A DNA stretch of 64,000 bases, from the NCBI RefSeq assembly GCF_947499585.1, contig NZ_CANMOO010000001.1, positions 806,001-870,000 on the forward strand, in the 5' to 3' direction. The notes beneath the pieces are model-generated. The model saw only the letters and a list, made by a program, of their open reading frames with translations, searched no databases and was not told where the DNA came from. A program made the translations under genes and the position numbers. The DNA comes from an uncultured Allomuricauda sp. Lineage in GTDB: Bacteria > Bacteroidota > Bacteroidia > Flavobacteriales > Flavobacteriaceae. Positions 25,309 to 33,785 of the stretch are shown here, one piece after another. Every line of letters begins with the position of its first letter. The first letter of the stretch is position 1.

Positions 25309-25950
25309 ATGAAAGATACTTTAAAGCATAGGGGTATGCGGAACAAGTTGGCAGAAGTATTGTCAGCTAAAGGAATACAGGATTCAAAAGTTTTAGATGC
25401 GATAAAGACAATACCACGACACTTGTTTTTAGATAGTAGTTTTGAAGACCATGCTTATCAAGACAAAGCATTTCCCATTGGGGCGGAACAAACCATTTCG
25501 CAACCATATACCGTGGCATTTCAAACGGAATTACTGAACATAAAACCTAATGACTCTATTTTAGAAATTGGTACGGGCAGTGGGTATCAAACCGCAGTTC
25601 TACTCCATTTAAGAGCCAAAGTATACACCATAGAAAGACAGCAGGAACTTTTTAAGAAAACCAAACTGTTTTTCAGCAAAATGAATTATAGACCAAAAAA
25701 AGTGATTTTTGGAGATGGGTACAAGGGATTGCCAGAGGAAGCTCCTTTTGATGGGATTATTGTTACGGCAGGTGCTCCTGAAGTCCCAAAACCGTTAATG
25801 TCCCAGTTGAAAGTAGGAGGGCGTTTGGTTATTCCTGTTGGGGTAGAAGAGCAAATCATGACACTCTTCACTAGAAAATCTGAAAAAGAATTTGAAAAAC
25901 AGGAATTGGGTTCTTTTAGATTTGTACCATTGCTAGAGAACAAAAACTAA
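25309..25950 (+). CDS. pcm: Protein-L-isoaspartate O-methyltransferase
   Basis: Pcm methylates abnormal isoaspartyl residues with S-adenosylmethionine, starting repair of aged proteins. From this ATG the protein has 213 residues, the usual size; an earlier ATG at 25222 would add 29 residues that do not look like the family. Features are MRNKLAEVLSAKGI, the substrate loop FPIGAEQTISQPYTVAFQTE, the SAM motif ILEIGTGSGYQTAVL near residue 84, and VTAGAPEVPKPL. It is cytosolic, monocistronic and divergent from the Gfo/Idh gene. Confidence 0.92.
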   Translation: MKDTLKHRGMRNKLAEVLSAKGIQDSKVLDAIKTIPRHLFLDSSFEDHAYQDKAFPIGAEQTISQPYTVAFQTELLNIKPNDSILEIGTGSGYQTAVLLHLRAKVYTIERQQELFKKTKLFFSKMNYRPKKVIFGDGYKGLPEEAPFDGIIVTAGAPEVPKPLMSQLKVGGRLVIPVGVEEQIMTLFTRKSEKEFEKQELGSFRFVPLLENKN

Positions 25951-25988
25951 CTTTATTTCTGTTATTATAATTTTTTTAAGCTCCGAAT

Positions 25989-26393
25989 ATGAACTTAGTA
26001 CTCAGAAAATCTTTTTTATTGACTTTAGTTTATTTAATTAATGTTGGATGTGGCGATGATGATATGTCCAAAGATGAAGACAGTGTTTTAAAAAATGTTT
26101 CAGTGGAAATAATTTTTTTCGAGTTTATAGCGGATACCGGTAACAATTCTAACAGATTACGTTACGAAATAAAGTTTGTCAATCCAAACAATATAAATGT
26201 AAGAGGTTTTCATGCAATAACTACAAATGCTGATGGGCTTATCACCACTCAAGTGTCTTCCACTAACTCTCCATGCACCGAAATTGAAGCGAGCTCTGAG
26301 TGCACGATTAGTTATGATGAAGAGAGTTCACTTGATTTAGGTACAATAAATTTTATTGAGTTGGTATCTGCCGAATATACTTTAGCGGAATGA
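25989..26393 (+). CDS. Small secreted lipoprotein, function unknown
   Basis: This 134-residue protein has a basic start, a hydrophobic stretch (residues 9-18) and a lipobox-like NVGC, with the Cys at about residue 21 followed by GDDDMSKDEDS, an acidic linker typical of Bacteroidetes surface lipoproteins. The rest is predicted beta-rich (VSVEIIFFEF, NRLRYEIKFVN, FIELVSAEYTL) with two further Cys that could form a disulfide. I do not recognise the family. It lies 38 bases after pcm on the same strand and converges with smpB, so it may be cotranscribed with pcm. Confidence 0.65.
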   Translation: MNLVLRKSFLLTLVYLINVGCGDDDMSKDEDSVLKNVSVEIIFFEFIADTGNNSNRLRYEIKFVNPNNINVRGFHAITTNADGLITTQVSSTNSPCTEIEASSECTISYDEESSLDLGTINFIELVSAEYTLAE

Positions 26394-26449
26394 CGCTATA
26401 ATCCAAAAAGTAGACATCTTGAATGTTATATGTTTTTGTGTTAAAACTT

Positions 26450-26911
26450 CTATGAATTAAAGCTTTTCTTTATTCTTGATAAATCACGTTTGTTGTCTCG
26501 ATCTTTCATGGTTTCACGCTTGTCGTACAATTTTTTACCCTTAGCCAGACCAATATTTATTTTGGCCAAGCCTCTATCGTTGATAAAAAGATTAAGTGGA
26601 ATTATAGTGAGTCCTGATGTGGAAACTTCTTTGTGTAATTTTTTCAGCTCTTTTTTATTAAGCAACAACTTCCGCTCCGCTTTTGGCATATGGTTGTAAT
26701 GGCCACCATGGCTATATTCGTCAACCTGCATGTTTATAACAAAAAGTTCCCCTCTGTCATTAAATTCACAAAAACTTTGAGATACTGAAGCCTTGCCTAA
26801 ACGGATAGATTTTATTTCAGTGCCACCTAAAACAATGCCAGCGGTATAAGTGTCCAGAATTTCATAATCGAACCTGGCCCGTTTGTTTTTTATGTTGATA
26901 TTTTTCTGCAT
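26450..26911 (-). CDS. smpB: SsrA-binding protein
   Basis: SmpB binds tmRNA and delivers it to stalled ribosomes for trans-translation. From the ATG at 26911 the protein is 153 residues, starting [25 protein letters not shown]. Family motifs follow: [46 protein letters not shown] and [24 protein letters not shown]; the C-terminal tail [13 protein letters not shown] is basic as required. A longer reading from TTG at 26920 overlaps the promoter and is unlikely. The -7 element is only six bases upstream, so the message may be leaderless. Confidence 0.95.
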   Translation of the reverse strand: MQKNINIKNKRARFDYEILDTYTAGIVLGGTEIKSIRLGKASVSQSFCEFNDRGELFVINMQVDEYSHGGHYNHMPKAERKLLLNKKELKKLHKEVSTSGLTIIPLNLFINDRGLAKINIGLAKGKKLYDKRETMKDRDNKRDLSRIKKSFNS

Positions 26912-26917
26912 TGTTGA

Positions 26918-26925
26918 CAAAAATA
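26918..26925 (-). promoter_or_regulatory. -7 element of smpB
   Basis: The minus strand reads TATTTTTG, an exact match to TAnnTTTG, six bases before the smpB ATG. A start site at the usual distance would lie at or just before the first codon. Confidence 0.45.
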
Positions 26926-26977
26926 GAAACTCTTATCCAAGAAAATTGTAATGTTACAATAGATTTTACGATTATCA

Positions 26978-27736
26978 ATGAAAACCAAACTAATGAAAAG
27001 ATTTTTTGTTATAACCTTATTGTTTTTATCTGTTGCTTGTAAAGAGAAGCCCAAAACGAATTTTACCGCTCAAGAAATTGTGGATAAATCCATAGAAGAC
27101 AGTGGTGGAAGTCTTTACGATAATCATGGAACATCGTTTTTGTTTAGGGATAGAAAATACATTTCTGAAAGTATAGGAGGAAGGAAGGTATTAAAGCGAA
27201 TTTCTTTTTTGGATACTGTGACCATAACAGATGTTAAAACCAACACTGCTTTTAAGCGTTACATGAACGACACAATCGTAAATATATCTGATTCCATCGC
27301 AAATAGATATGCCAATTCTGTTAACTCTGTACATTATTTTGCTAGACTTCCTTTTGGTTTAAATGACAAAGCGGTAAGTAAAGAGCTTTTAGGGGAAGAA
27401 ACGATAAAGGGAAAAAATTACTACAAGATCAAAGTCACCTTTGATCAAAATAACGGAGGTGAGGATTTTGATGATGTGTATGTATACTGGTATAATACGG
27501 AAACATTTAAACCTGACTATTTAGCATATGATTTTCATGTAAATGGTGGAGGGCAACGTTTTCGTGAAGCTTATAATGAACGCTATGTTAATGGTATTCG
27601 TTTTGTGGATTACAATAATTATAAGGCTAAAACAAAAGAGACTTCTGTTTTTGAAACAGGAAATTTATTTGAAAAAGGAGAATTAGAGTTACTCTCTAAG
27701 ATAGAACTTTCAGAAATAGAGGTTACTAAAAATTAG
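26978..27736 (+). CDS. Lipoprotein of the DUF6503 type
   Basis: This 252-residue protein has a lipoprotein signal (two possible starts, 26978 or 26993) with the lipobox LSVAC and the Cys near residue 21. The mature part has alternating strands, FTAQEIVDKSIEDSGGSLYDN and later GKNYYKIKVTFDQNNGGEDFDDVYVYWYNTETF, which resembles a LolA-like clam fold seen in DUF6503 proteins; that label is from memory. It is probably attached to the outer membrane facing the periplasm. Ligand unknown. It converges with the histidine phosphatase gene, the two stops sharing the four bases TTAG. Confidence 0.75.
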   Translation: MKTKLMKRFFVITLLFLSVACKEKPKTNFTAQEIVDKSIEDSGGSLYDNHGTSFLFRDRKYISESIGGRKVLKRISFLDTVTITDVKTNTAFKRYMNDTIVNISDSIANRYANSVNSVHYFARLPFGLNDKAVSKELLGEETIKGKNYYKIKVTFDQNNGGEDFDDVYVYWYNTETFKPDYLAYDFHVNGGGQRFREAYNERYVNGIRFVDYNNYKAKTKETSVFETGNLFEKGELELLSKIELSEIEVTKN

Positions 27737-28266
27737 TCCATTTTCAGACGAATATCAGTTGCCACTCCATCAATGATTCTAACAATGAAAAGGCTGCTGT
27801 TGTCACGGTCATCCATATAATCATACTTTTCAATTCCCAACATATTGTTTACAAAGGTTGGAGTGGAATGACTATGACCAACGACCAACACATTAAGTCC
27901 TTCGTTTGAAGCTTTAAAGGCCTCAACATCCACAGATTTTGGGTCATAGTATTGAACATCAATATCTTTCTTTACAGAGGTTGGTGCAGCGGTCATTGAG
28001 GTGCGCTCATAATTGGTAGAGTATATCACATCCAAACCAATAGGGTCAAAAACTTCGGCCCAATGTATGGCCCTACCTAAACCATCTTGATTTAGCTCAG
28101 GGTCGTTGTTTTCAGGATCAGTTCTATCCTTTTCTGCATGTCTTATAAAATAGAAAGTGGAAACCACTGCTTCTTTGGTATTTTCCATATCTTTATTGGA
28201 GTCATTGCAGCTAATACTTCCAACAATAAAAATTGTAATTGCAATTATAAGTTTGGTTGTTCTCAT
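27733..28266 (-). CDS. Histidine phosphatase-family lipoprotein (SixA-like)
   Basis: This 177-residue protein has a lipoprotein signal ending at GSISC (C20). The mature domain shows the catalytic RHAEK motif (R42, H43) after TFYFI and the second catalytic His in VVGHSHSTP near residue 130, as in the phosphoglycerate-mutase-like superfamily. The size and compact active site resemble SixA-type phosphatases, but the lipid anchor means it works outside the cytoplasm. Substrate is unknown; small phosphorylated compounds are more likely than proteins. It is a single gene between converging and diverging neighbours. Confidence 0.82.
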   Translation of the reverse strand: MRTTKLIIAITIFIVGSISCNDSNKDMENTKEAVVSTFYFIRHAEKDRTDPENNDPELNQDGLGRAIHWAEVFDPIGLDVIYSTNYERTSMTAAPTSVKKDIDVQYYDPKSVDVEAFKASNEGLNVLVVGHSHSTPTFVNNMLGIEKYDYMDDRDNSSLFIVRIIDGVATDIRLKMD

Positions 28267-28341
28267 GAGTACTATTCTAAAGGTCCCTCTTGCGTTATAT
28301 TTATGATATTTAAATGTAACATTTAATTTTCATTTTCTTGT

Positions 28342-29829
28342 ATGCTTAAGTCCTTGGTTTGTTTTCTATTGTTTTTAATGACCATATTTGGTTGGTCGCA
28401 GGAGAGGACACTTCCTCCAGATATTAGGCAACATAACCTTACCCAATTCAATGCAAACCTATTAAATGCATCTTATGCAACAGATTGGAACAACCCAAAT
28501 TCTTTTTCTATTTGGACACGTTGGCAGTGGCAAACAATAGATGGAGATCCAACCAGTATATTTGCCAACTATACCCACCAACTTAATCAAAGGTCAGCAT
28601 TGGGAATTGGCTTTTTGCAACATAATACAGGAACATTTGTAGATATTGGAGCAAATATTAATTATGCGTACACTTTTTTGTTTGACGATAATATTAAACT
28701 GACAGTTGGAGCTAACCTTTTTGGGTTTCAACAAAAATTAGCAGATGATCGTTTTGTTCCAAATCCTGATATTGATTTACCACAATTAGAGAGCACCAAT
28801 GAATTTATTATTCTTTTTTCTCCAGGAGTGAGATTACAAGTAAACCAATTCAATCTAGGATTAGCCGTGGAAAATGCATTGGATTTTAATTTTTCTGAGA
28901 GTGGGGGAAGTGAGGATTTAAGAATATTAACGGGAACTTTAAGTAATGATTTCCCTGTGACAATATTTTCAGGTGAGGGCAACAGTTTTATAAGACCAAT
29001 AGTTTACGTGAGAGCAATACCAAATGAAGACACCCAATTTGGAATCAATGGGCTGTTTTCAACCTCTAAATTCTGGGTACAGGGAGGTTACAATAGTTTC
29101 TATGGAGTTTCTGGAGGGTTAGGGGCAACCTTTGCAAAACAGTTTTCTATTGGTGGGTTACTGGAATTTGGCACGGATACCTCTTTAAGTGATGAAGACC
29201 CTACTTTTGAGTTGATTGCTTCGTATCATTTTGGGAAAACAGATAGTCGTAAAAAAGTTATTGGTTTTGATGTAGAAAAAGATGATGCATTGGCTTTGGA
29301 ACGGATTAAGGCCGAAGATGAGAAGCAAAGGCGTAAGGAACTTGAGGAAAAAACAGCCATCGAACAGGAAAGACTAAAAAAAGAACAAACAGCGGATACC
29401 AAAAAAGAGCAGGAACTTTTAACTAAGCAACAATTTGAAAAAGATTCCATTGCTAAAGTCCAATTAGCAGTCTTAAAATTGCAAGAAGAACAAAAAAGAC
29501 GGGATAGTATTGCTGAACTTCAAGAAGCACAAAATGTTCAAGTGAGGCCAAACGAAAAATATGAGGAAGTAGCAAACGCAGAAGGTTTAGAACCAGGATT
29601 TTATCTTATTGCCAATGTTTTTGGTACAAAGAAGTATTATGAAAACTTCATGTTGACCCTTAGGAAAAAAGGATTAGACCCAAAATCGTTCTACAGAAGT
29701 CAAAATAAATACAACTATGTGTATTTGGAGCGCTACAATAGCATGAACGAAGCCCGTAATGCTAGAGACAGTAAATTTTTTGGAAAATACCCCGATAAAA
29801 TTTGGATTTTCAGGGTTAGAGGGAAATGA
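28342..29829 (+). CDS. PorP/SprF-family outer membrane protein with coiled coil and SPOR-like tail
   Basis: This 495-residue protein has a signal peptide cleaved near WSQ (residue 19). Residues 20-300 form a beta-barrel of the PorP/SprF family: NLTQFNANLLNASYATDW, then ALGIGFLQHNTGTF and WVQGGYNSFYGVSGGLGATF. PorP/SprF proteins work with type IX secretion in gliding flavobacteria. Residues about 310-400 are a charged coiled coil rich in Glu, Lys and Gln. The final 80 residues (FYLIANVFGTKKYYENFM to IWIFRVRGK) look like a SPOR-type domain and might bind peptidoglycan. Cognate secreted adhesin is not adjacent. Confidence 0.82.
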   Translation: MLKSLVCFLLFLMTIFGWSQERTLPPDIRQHNLTQFNANLLNASYATDWNNPNSFSIWTRWQWQTIDGDPTSIFANYTHQLNQRSALGIGFLQHNTGTFVDIGANINYAYTFLFDDNIKLTVGANLFGFQQKLADDRFVPNPDIDLPQLESTNEFIILFSPGVRLQVNQFNLGLAVENALDFNFSESGGSEDLRILTGTLSNDFPVTIFSGEGNSFIRPIVYVRAIPNEDTQFGINGLFSTSKFWVQGGYNSFYGVSGGLGATFAKQFSIGGLLEFGTDTSLSDEDPTFELIASYHFGKTDSRKKVIGFDVEKDDALALERIKAEDEKQRRKELEEKTAIEQERLKKEQTADTKKEQELLTKQQFEKDSIAKVQLAVLKLQEEQKRRDSIAELQEAQNVQVRPNEKYEEVANAEGLEPGFYLIANVFGTKKYYENFMLTLRKKGLDPKSFYRSQNKYNYVYLERYNSMNEARNARDSKFFGKYPDKIWIFRVRGK

Positions 29830-29848
29830 TAGTGCGGACTATTTTTTT
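29829..29848 (+). terminator. Weak terminator between PorP/SprF and TetR genes
   Basis: ATAGT and ACTAT form a 5-bp stem around a GCGG loop, followed by a T-run at 29842-29848. It directly follows the PorP/SprF stop. The stem is short, so the call is tentative. Confidence 0.4.
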
Positions 29849-30435
29849 ATTTCCTTTTGCACCAGCTGTTCTAAATAGGCAATGGTGTTTACAAGATATT
29901 TTCTATCCCTTGTCATGGTTGACATGGCTATTGCTCCTTGAAGCATGGTAAACAATTGTTTGGCAAATTGTAGCGGTGGAACAGGCAAGTGAATTTCTCC
30001 TTCTTTTATGCCGTTTTCTAAAACTAGCGCTATTTTGCCTTCTATTTCTTTAATGGTCTCCTTAACAGCTGCTGAGAGTTGATTGTTGTTGTTTTGTGCA
30101 TCTACCCCAACATTGAGAATTGGACATCCGCCAAATGGTAGTGTAAAAACATCATATTGTCTATAGAAACGTATTAGAGAAAAAAGCTTGTCCAGTGAAT
30201 TACCTTCTACGTTCAATTTTTCATCAACAACAGACAAAAGATGGTTGCGGTTATATTCAAAAGCGGATAATGCTAGTGCTTCCTTGTTTTCAAAATTGCC
30301 ATAAATGGCACCTTTGGTAAGTCCGGTTGCTTCAGTAAGGTCGCTCATACTGGTACCCACATATCCAAATTTATTAAAAATAGGTGCAACAGTCTCTATA
30401 ATATATGCTGTGGTACGTTCTGCTTTTTTGGTCAT
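29839..30435 (-). CDS. TetR/AcrR-family transcriptional regulator
   Basis: This 198-residue repressor has the N-terminal TetR helix-turn-helix: IETVAPIFNKFGYVGTSMSDLTEATGLTKGAIYGNFENKEALALSAFEY lies within residues 12-60. The C-terminal ligand domain (TetR_C-like, with FGGCPILNVGVDAQNNN) matches a subfamily often annotated as acrAB- or stress-related regulators. It normally represses its own promoter or a neighbour until a ligand binds. No efflux genes are beside it, so the target is unknown. It lies downstream of clpB on the same strand but behind a terminator, so it probably has its own promoter. Confidence 0.9.
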   Translation of the reverse strand: MTKKAERTTAYIIETVAPIFNKFGYVGTSMSDLTEATGLTKGAIYGNFENKEALALSAFEYNRNHLLSVVDEKLNVEGNSLDKLFSLIRFYRQYDVFTLPFGGCPILNVGVDAQNNNNQLSAAVKETIKEIEGKIALVLENGIKEGEIHLPVPPLQFAKQLFTMLQGAIAMSTMTRDRKYLVNTIAYLEQLVQKEIKK

Positions 30436-30496
30436 AGTGGTTCTGGCTGATACGTGGCTGTTGCTAATATATAAAAAACATATACTGTATGGTATT

Positions 30497-30539
30497 TTAA
30501 AAAAGCAAATGCCCTCACTTTTAACAAAATAAGGGCATT
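30497..30539 (-). terminator. Intrinsic terminator after clpB
   Basis: On the minus strand AATGCCCT pairs with AGGGCATT; the intervening bases extend the stem through G-U and A-T pairs to a GTTA-type loop. A T-rich run (TTTGCTTTTTT) follows. It begins 19 bases after the clpB stop. Confidence 0.72.
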
Positions 30540-30557
30540 AATAAGTTGAAAATTAGA

Positions 30558-33158
30558 TTATTTCACCAATTCATTTTGATTTCTAAAGACAAGTTGCTCG
30601 TCAAATGAGTCCAGAAGGACAATACTTTCAGCTTTTATCTTACCCGCAAGCAATTCTTTGGACAAGTTGTTCAAGACCTCTTTTTGGATGAGCCTTTTTA
30701 CTGGTCTTGCCCCAAATTGTGGATCATATCCTTTTTCTGCCAGATAATCAATGGCCTCTTCTGTGGCATCCAAGGTAATATGTTGCTTGGAAACCATTTT
30801 TTTCAATTGTTCTAATTGTAATCCAACAATCTCTCTAATATTGGATTTATCCAGCGGAGTAAACATAATGATATCATCTATCCTATTTAAAAACTCAGGA
30901 CGAATTGTTTTTCGCAATAACCCCATTACTTCAACACGTGCGCTACTAGCTGCACTTTCAACATCCAATGCATCCTCAAACTTTTCCTGGATTATTTGAC
31001 TGCCCATATTACTGGTCATAATAATAATGGAGTTCTTAAAGTCAGCAACACGGCCTTTATTATCTGTCAATCTACCTTCATCTAAAACCTGCAGAAGAAT
31101 GTTGAACGTGTCTGGATGCGCTTTTTCAATTTCATCTAAGAGCACTACAGAATAAGGTTTCCTTCTTACGGCTTCTGTCAGCTGACCACCTTCATCATAG
31201 CCAACATATCCAGGAGGTGCACCCACCAATCTGCTTATAGAATGGCGTTCTTGATATTCACTCATATCTATACGCGTTATTGCATTCTCATCATCAAACA
31301 AATAAGCTGCTAGCGTTTTTGCCAACTCGGTTTTCCCAACTCCAGTGTTTCCTAAAAATAGGAAAGAACCAATGGGCTTTTTTGCATCTTGTAAACCTGC
31401 TCTACTTCTTCTAATGGCATCAGATACGGCAACTATTGCTTCTTCTTGACCCACAACGCGTTTATGCAAAACATCTTCTAATTGTAAAAGCTTTTCACGT
31501 TCGCTTTGCAACATTTTAGTCACCGGAATACCAGTCCATTTGGCTACTACCTCTGCTATATCCTCATTGGTCACTTCTTCTTTAATCAGTGTTCCAGCAC
31601 TTTGCTGATTGGCCAATTCATCTTGCAATTGTTCCAGTTTTTCTTGGGATTCTTTTATTTTCCCATAGCGTAGCTCTGCTACTTTGCCATAGTCTCCATT
31701 ACGCTCAGCACGTTCCGCTTCCAGTTTAAAGTTTTCAATATCCTGTTTGGTTTTCTGTATGTTGTCCACAACCGTCTTTTCGCTTTCCCATTTAGCAAAA
31801 ACTTCGTTTCGCTCTTCCTTGATATTGGCAAGTTCTAGGTTTAAACTTTGCAGCTTGGCTTTGTCATTCTCGCGCTTTATGGCTTCAATCTCAATTTCCA
31901 ACTGCATAATTTTTCTGTCCAGCACATCTAACTCTTCTGGCTTGGAATTGATTTCCATCCTTAGTTTAGAGGCAGCTTCGTCCATAAGGTCAATTGCCTT
32001 ATCTGGTAGAAAACGATTTGTGATGTAACGTTGTGAAAGTTCTACGGCAGAAATTACCGCTTCATCTTTGATACGCACTTTATGATGCGCTTCATATTTT
32101 TCCTTAATACCTCTTAGTATAGAAATGGCACTCTCTGTATCAGGTTCATCTATCACCACTTTTTGGAACCTACGCTCCAGCGCTTTGTCTTTCTCAAAGT
32201 ACTTTTGATATTCATCCAAAGTGGTTGCACCAATAGCTCTAAGTTCACCTCGTGCTAACGCTGGCTTTAGAATATTGGCGGCATCCATGGCTCCTTGACC
32301 GCCACCGGCACCTACAAGCGTGTGTATCTCATCTATAAAGAGTACTATATCTCCATCTGAAGAAGTAACTTCTTTGATTACAGACTTTAAACGCTCTTCA
32401 AATTCACCCTTGTATTTTGCCCCAGCAATGAGCGCTCCCATATCCAAAGAATAAATGGTCTTGTTCTTTAGGTTTTCAGGAATGTCCCCTTGCACTATTC
32501 TGTGGGCCAATCCCTCGGCAATTGCGGTTTTACCAACTCCTGGTTCACCCACTAGCATAGGGTTGTTCTTTGTTCTTCTTGATAGAATCTGTAAAACCCT
32601 TCTAATTTCCTCATCCCTTCCAATTACCGGATCAAGCTTGCCACTGTCTGCAAGTTGATTTAGGTTCTTTGCGTATTTATCCAGCGAATTGTAAGTGTCT
32701 TCAGCACTTTGCGAGGTCACTTTTCCACCTTTTCGCAATTCTTGAATAGCTGCGCTCAAGTCTTTTTCAGTTACCCCTTGGTCTTTTAGAATTTGCGATA
32801 TTTTACTCTTGGATTTAAAAATAGCAAGCAGTAGATGTTCTATCGACACAAATTCATCATCTTGCTTTTTTGCAATAATACTCGCTTCATTCAAGGCTTT
32901 TCCTGCTTCTCTTGAAAGCATTATTTCTCCTCCAGATACCTTAGAGAAACTTTCTAATTCCTTTTCAAGGATTTGGTTGAGAAGTGCTGTATTGACATTT
33001 AGTTTTTTTAGAATAAACGGCAATACATTTTCGTCTACTTTGGAGATAGCCTTAAATAGATGTTCGTTTTCTATCTGTTGATGTCCAAGCTCTTGGGCAA
33101 GCTGCTGTGCTTGCTGTATGGCTTCTTGTGATTTTATAGTATAATTGTTAAAATTCAT
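30558..33158 (-). CDS. clpB: ATP-dependent chaperone ClpB
   Basis: ClpB is a hexameric disaggregase that rescues aggregated proteins with DnaK. From the ATG at 33158 it has 866 residues. The N-terminal Clp_N repeat pair covers about residues 1-150. NBD1 has Walker A GEPGVGKT and Walker B VLFIDEIH; the long coiled-coil middle domain (about 405-525) distinguishes ClpB from ClpA/ClpC; NBD2 has GNTGVGKTELAKTLA and VVLLDEIEKAHPD. The C-terminal domain FGARPVKRLIQKEVLNNL is typical. A TTG start six bases earlier is possible but less likely. Paired 13-bp inverted repeats lie upstream. Confidence 0.97.
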   Translation of the reverse strand: MNFNNYTIKSQEAIQQAQQLAQELGHQQIENEHLFKAISKVDENVLPFILKKLNVNTALLNQILEKELESFSKVSGGEIMLSREAGKALNEASIIAKKQDDEFVSIEHLLLAIFKSKSKISQILKDQGVTEKDLSAAIQELRKGGKVTSQSAEDTYNSLDKYAKNLNQLADSGKLDPVIGRDEEIRRVLQILSRRTKNNPMLVGEPGVGKTAIAEGLAHRIVQGDIPENLKNKTIYSLDMGALIAGAKYKGEFEERLKSVIKEVTSSDGDIVLFIDEIHTLVGAGGGQGAMDAANILKPALARGELRAIGATTLDEYQKYFEKDKALERRFQKVVIDEPDTESAISILRGIKEKYEAHHKVRIKDEAVISAVELSQRYITNRFLPDKAIDLMDEAASKLRMEINSKPEELDVLDRKIMQLEIEIEAIKRENDKAKLQSLNLELANIKEERNEVFAKWESEKTVVDNIQKTKQDIENFKLEAERAERNGDYGKVAELRYGKIKESQEKLEQLQDELANQQSAGTLIKEEVTNEDIAEVVAKWTGIPVTKMLQSEREKLLQLEDVLHKRVVGQEEAIVAVSDAIRRSRAGLQDAKKPIGSFLFLGNTGVGKTELAKTLAAYLFDDENAITRIDMSEYQERHSISRLVGAPPGYVGYDEGGQLTEAVRRKPYSVVLLDEIEKAHPDTFNILLQVLDEGRLTDNKGRVADFKNSIIIMTSNMGSQIIQEKFEDALDVESAASSARVEVMGLLRKTIRPEFLNRIDDIIMFTPLDKSNIREIVGLQLEQLKKMVSKQHITLDATEEAIDYLAEKGYDPQFGARPVKRLIQKEVLNNLSKELLAGKIKAESIVLLDSFDEQLVFRNQNELVK

Positions 33159-33210
33159 TTTCAATTGTTTTTATTTCTAACAATTCAACAACCTTACCAT
33201 TGAGGAGATA

Positions 33211-33257
33211 CAGTCAAAATGTCGCTAAAAGCCTGAAAACAAAGGACATTTCGTCAG
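33211..33257. promoter_or_regulatory. Candidate operator: inverted 13-bp half-sites between clpB and ytxJ
   Basis: CAGTCAAAATGTC at 33211-33223 and, on the opposite strand, CTGACGAAATGTC at 33257-33245 agree at 10 of 13 positions, including AAATGTC in both. They are arranged head to head 21 bp apart, upstream of both clpB and ytxJ. A stress-responsive operator is plausible but unproven; the second half-site is close to the ytxJ -33 TTG. Confidence 0.35.
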
Positions 33258-33270
33258 TTTTGTAAGCTTT

Positions 33271-33301
33271 TTGTTCTTAATCGACATAACTATTAAATTT
33301 G
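33271..33301 (+). promoter_or_regulatory. Promoter of ytxJ: -33 TTG and -7 TAAATTTG
   Basis: TTG at 33271-33273 and TAAATTTG at 33294-33301 are 20 bp apart, an ideal Bacteroidetes promoter. The ATG at 33306 is only four bases after the -7 element, implying a leaderless message. Confidence 0.6.
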
Positions 33302-33305
33302 TGAC

Positions 33306-33695
33306 ATGGGAATATTTGATAGTGTATTTGGAAAGAAAGATGATTCGGTAAGAGAGGAAAAACAAATTCCTTGGATTCCTTTGGTGTCGGTTGGGCAATT
33401 AGATGAAATTGCTGAAAAATCCAAAACACAAACGCAACTTATTTTTAAGCATTCAACTACTTGCGGTATTAGTCGAATGGTACTGAACATGTTCACAGGA
33501 TCTTATTCTCTTGGAGAAGAGCATGATATTTACTTTTTAGACCTACATGCCCATAGAGATGTCTCAAATGAGGTGCAATACAAGTTTCAGGTCATGCATC
33601 AATCTCCACAACTTTTGATTATTAAAAATGGAGAAGTAACATACCATACTTCACATGGAGCCATTGCCGATACTGATTTGGCCCAACATGTTTAA
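33306..33695 (+). CDS. ytxJ: Bacillithiol system redox-active protein YtxJ
   Basis: This 129-residue thioredoxin-fold protein has a single active-site Cys in FKHSTTCGISRMVLN (C53, a TCxxS arrangement), the pattern of monothiol YtxJ proteins (DUF2847). These are thought to remove bacillithiol from modified proteins, replacing glutaredoxin in organisms that use bacillithiol. YFLDLHAHRDVSN and VMHQSPQLLIIKNGEVTYHTSHGAI (cis-Pro region) complete the fold. It is cytosolic and monocistronic, divergent from clpB. The start is supported by the promoter immediately upstream. Confidence 0.9.
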   Translation: MGIFDSVFGKKDDSVREEKQIPWIPLVSVGQLDEIAEKSKTQTQLIFKHSTTCGISRMVLNMFTGSYSLGEEHDIYFLDLHAHRDVSNEVQYKFQVMHQSPQLLIIKNGEVTYHTSHGAIADTDLAQHV

Positions 33696-33711
33696 GGAAA
33701 GGGTATGGTTG

Positions 33712-33731
33712 GTTCGAGCGCAGTCGAGAAC
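33712..33731. repeat. Possible dispersed intergenic repeat (GTTCGAGCGCAGTCGAGAAC)
   Basis: This imperfectly palindromic 20-mer lies in the gap between ytxJ and the convergent lipoprotein gene. The CTCGACTGCGCTCGAA-type core is one I recall as frequent between genes in flavobacterial genomes, but I see only one copy in this window. It could fold as a small hairpin at the end of the ytxJ transcript. Confidence 0.4.
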
Positions 33732-33785
33732 TTTATGGAATGAATTTATCCGGTGTTGCCCAACTCCGCTCGCTTCAACCTAGAA

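Noticed and set aside
32455..33081. Plus-strand open frames opposite clpB
   Set aside because: They mirror codon constraints of the clpB strand and have no independent support.
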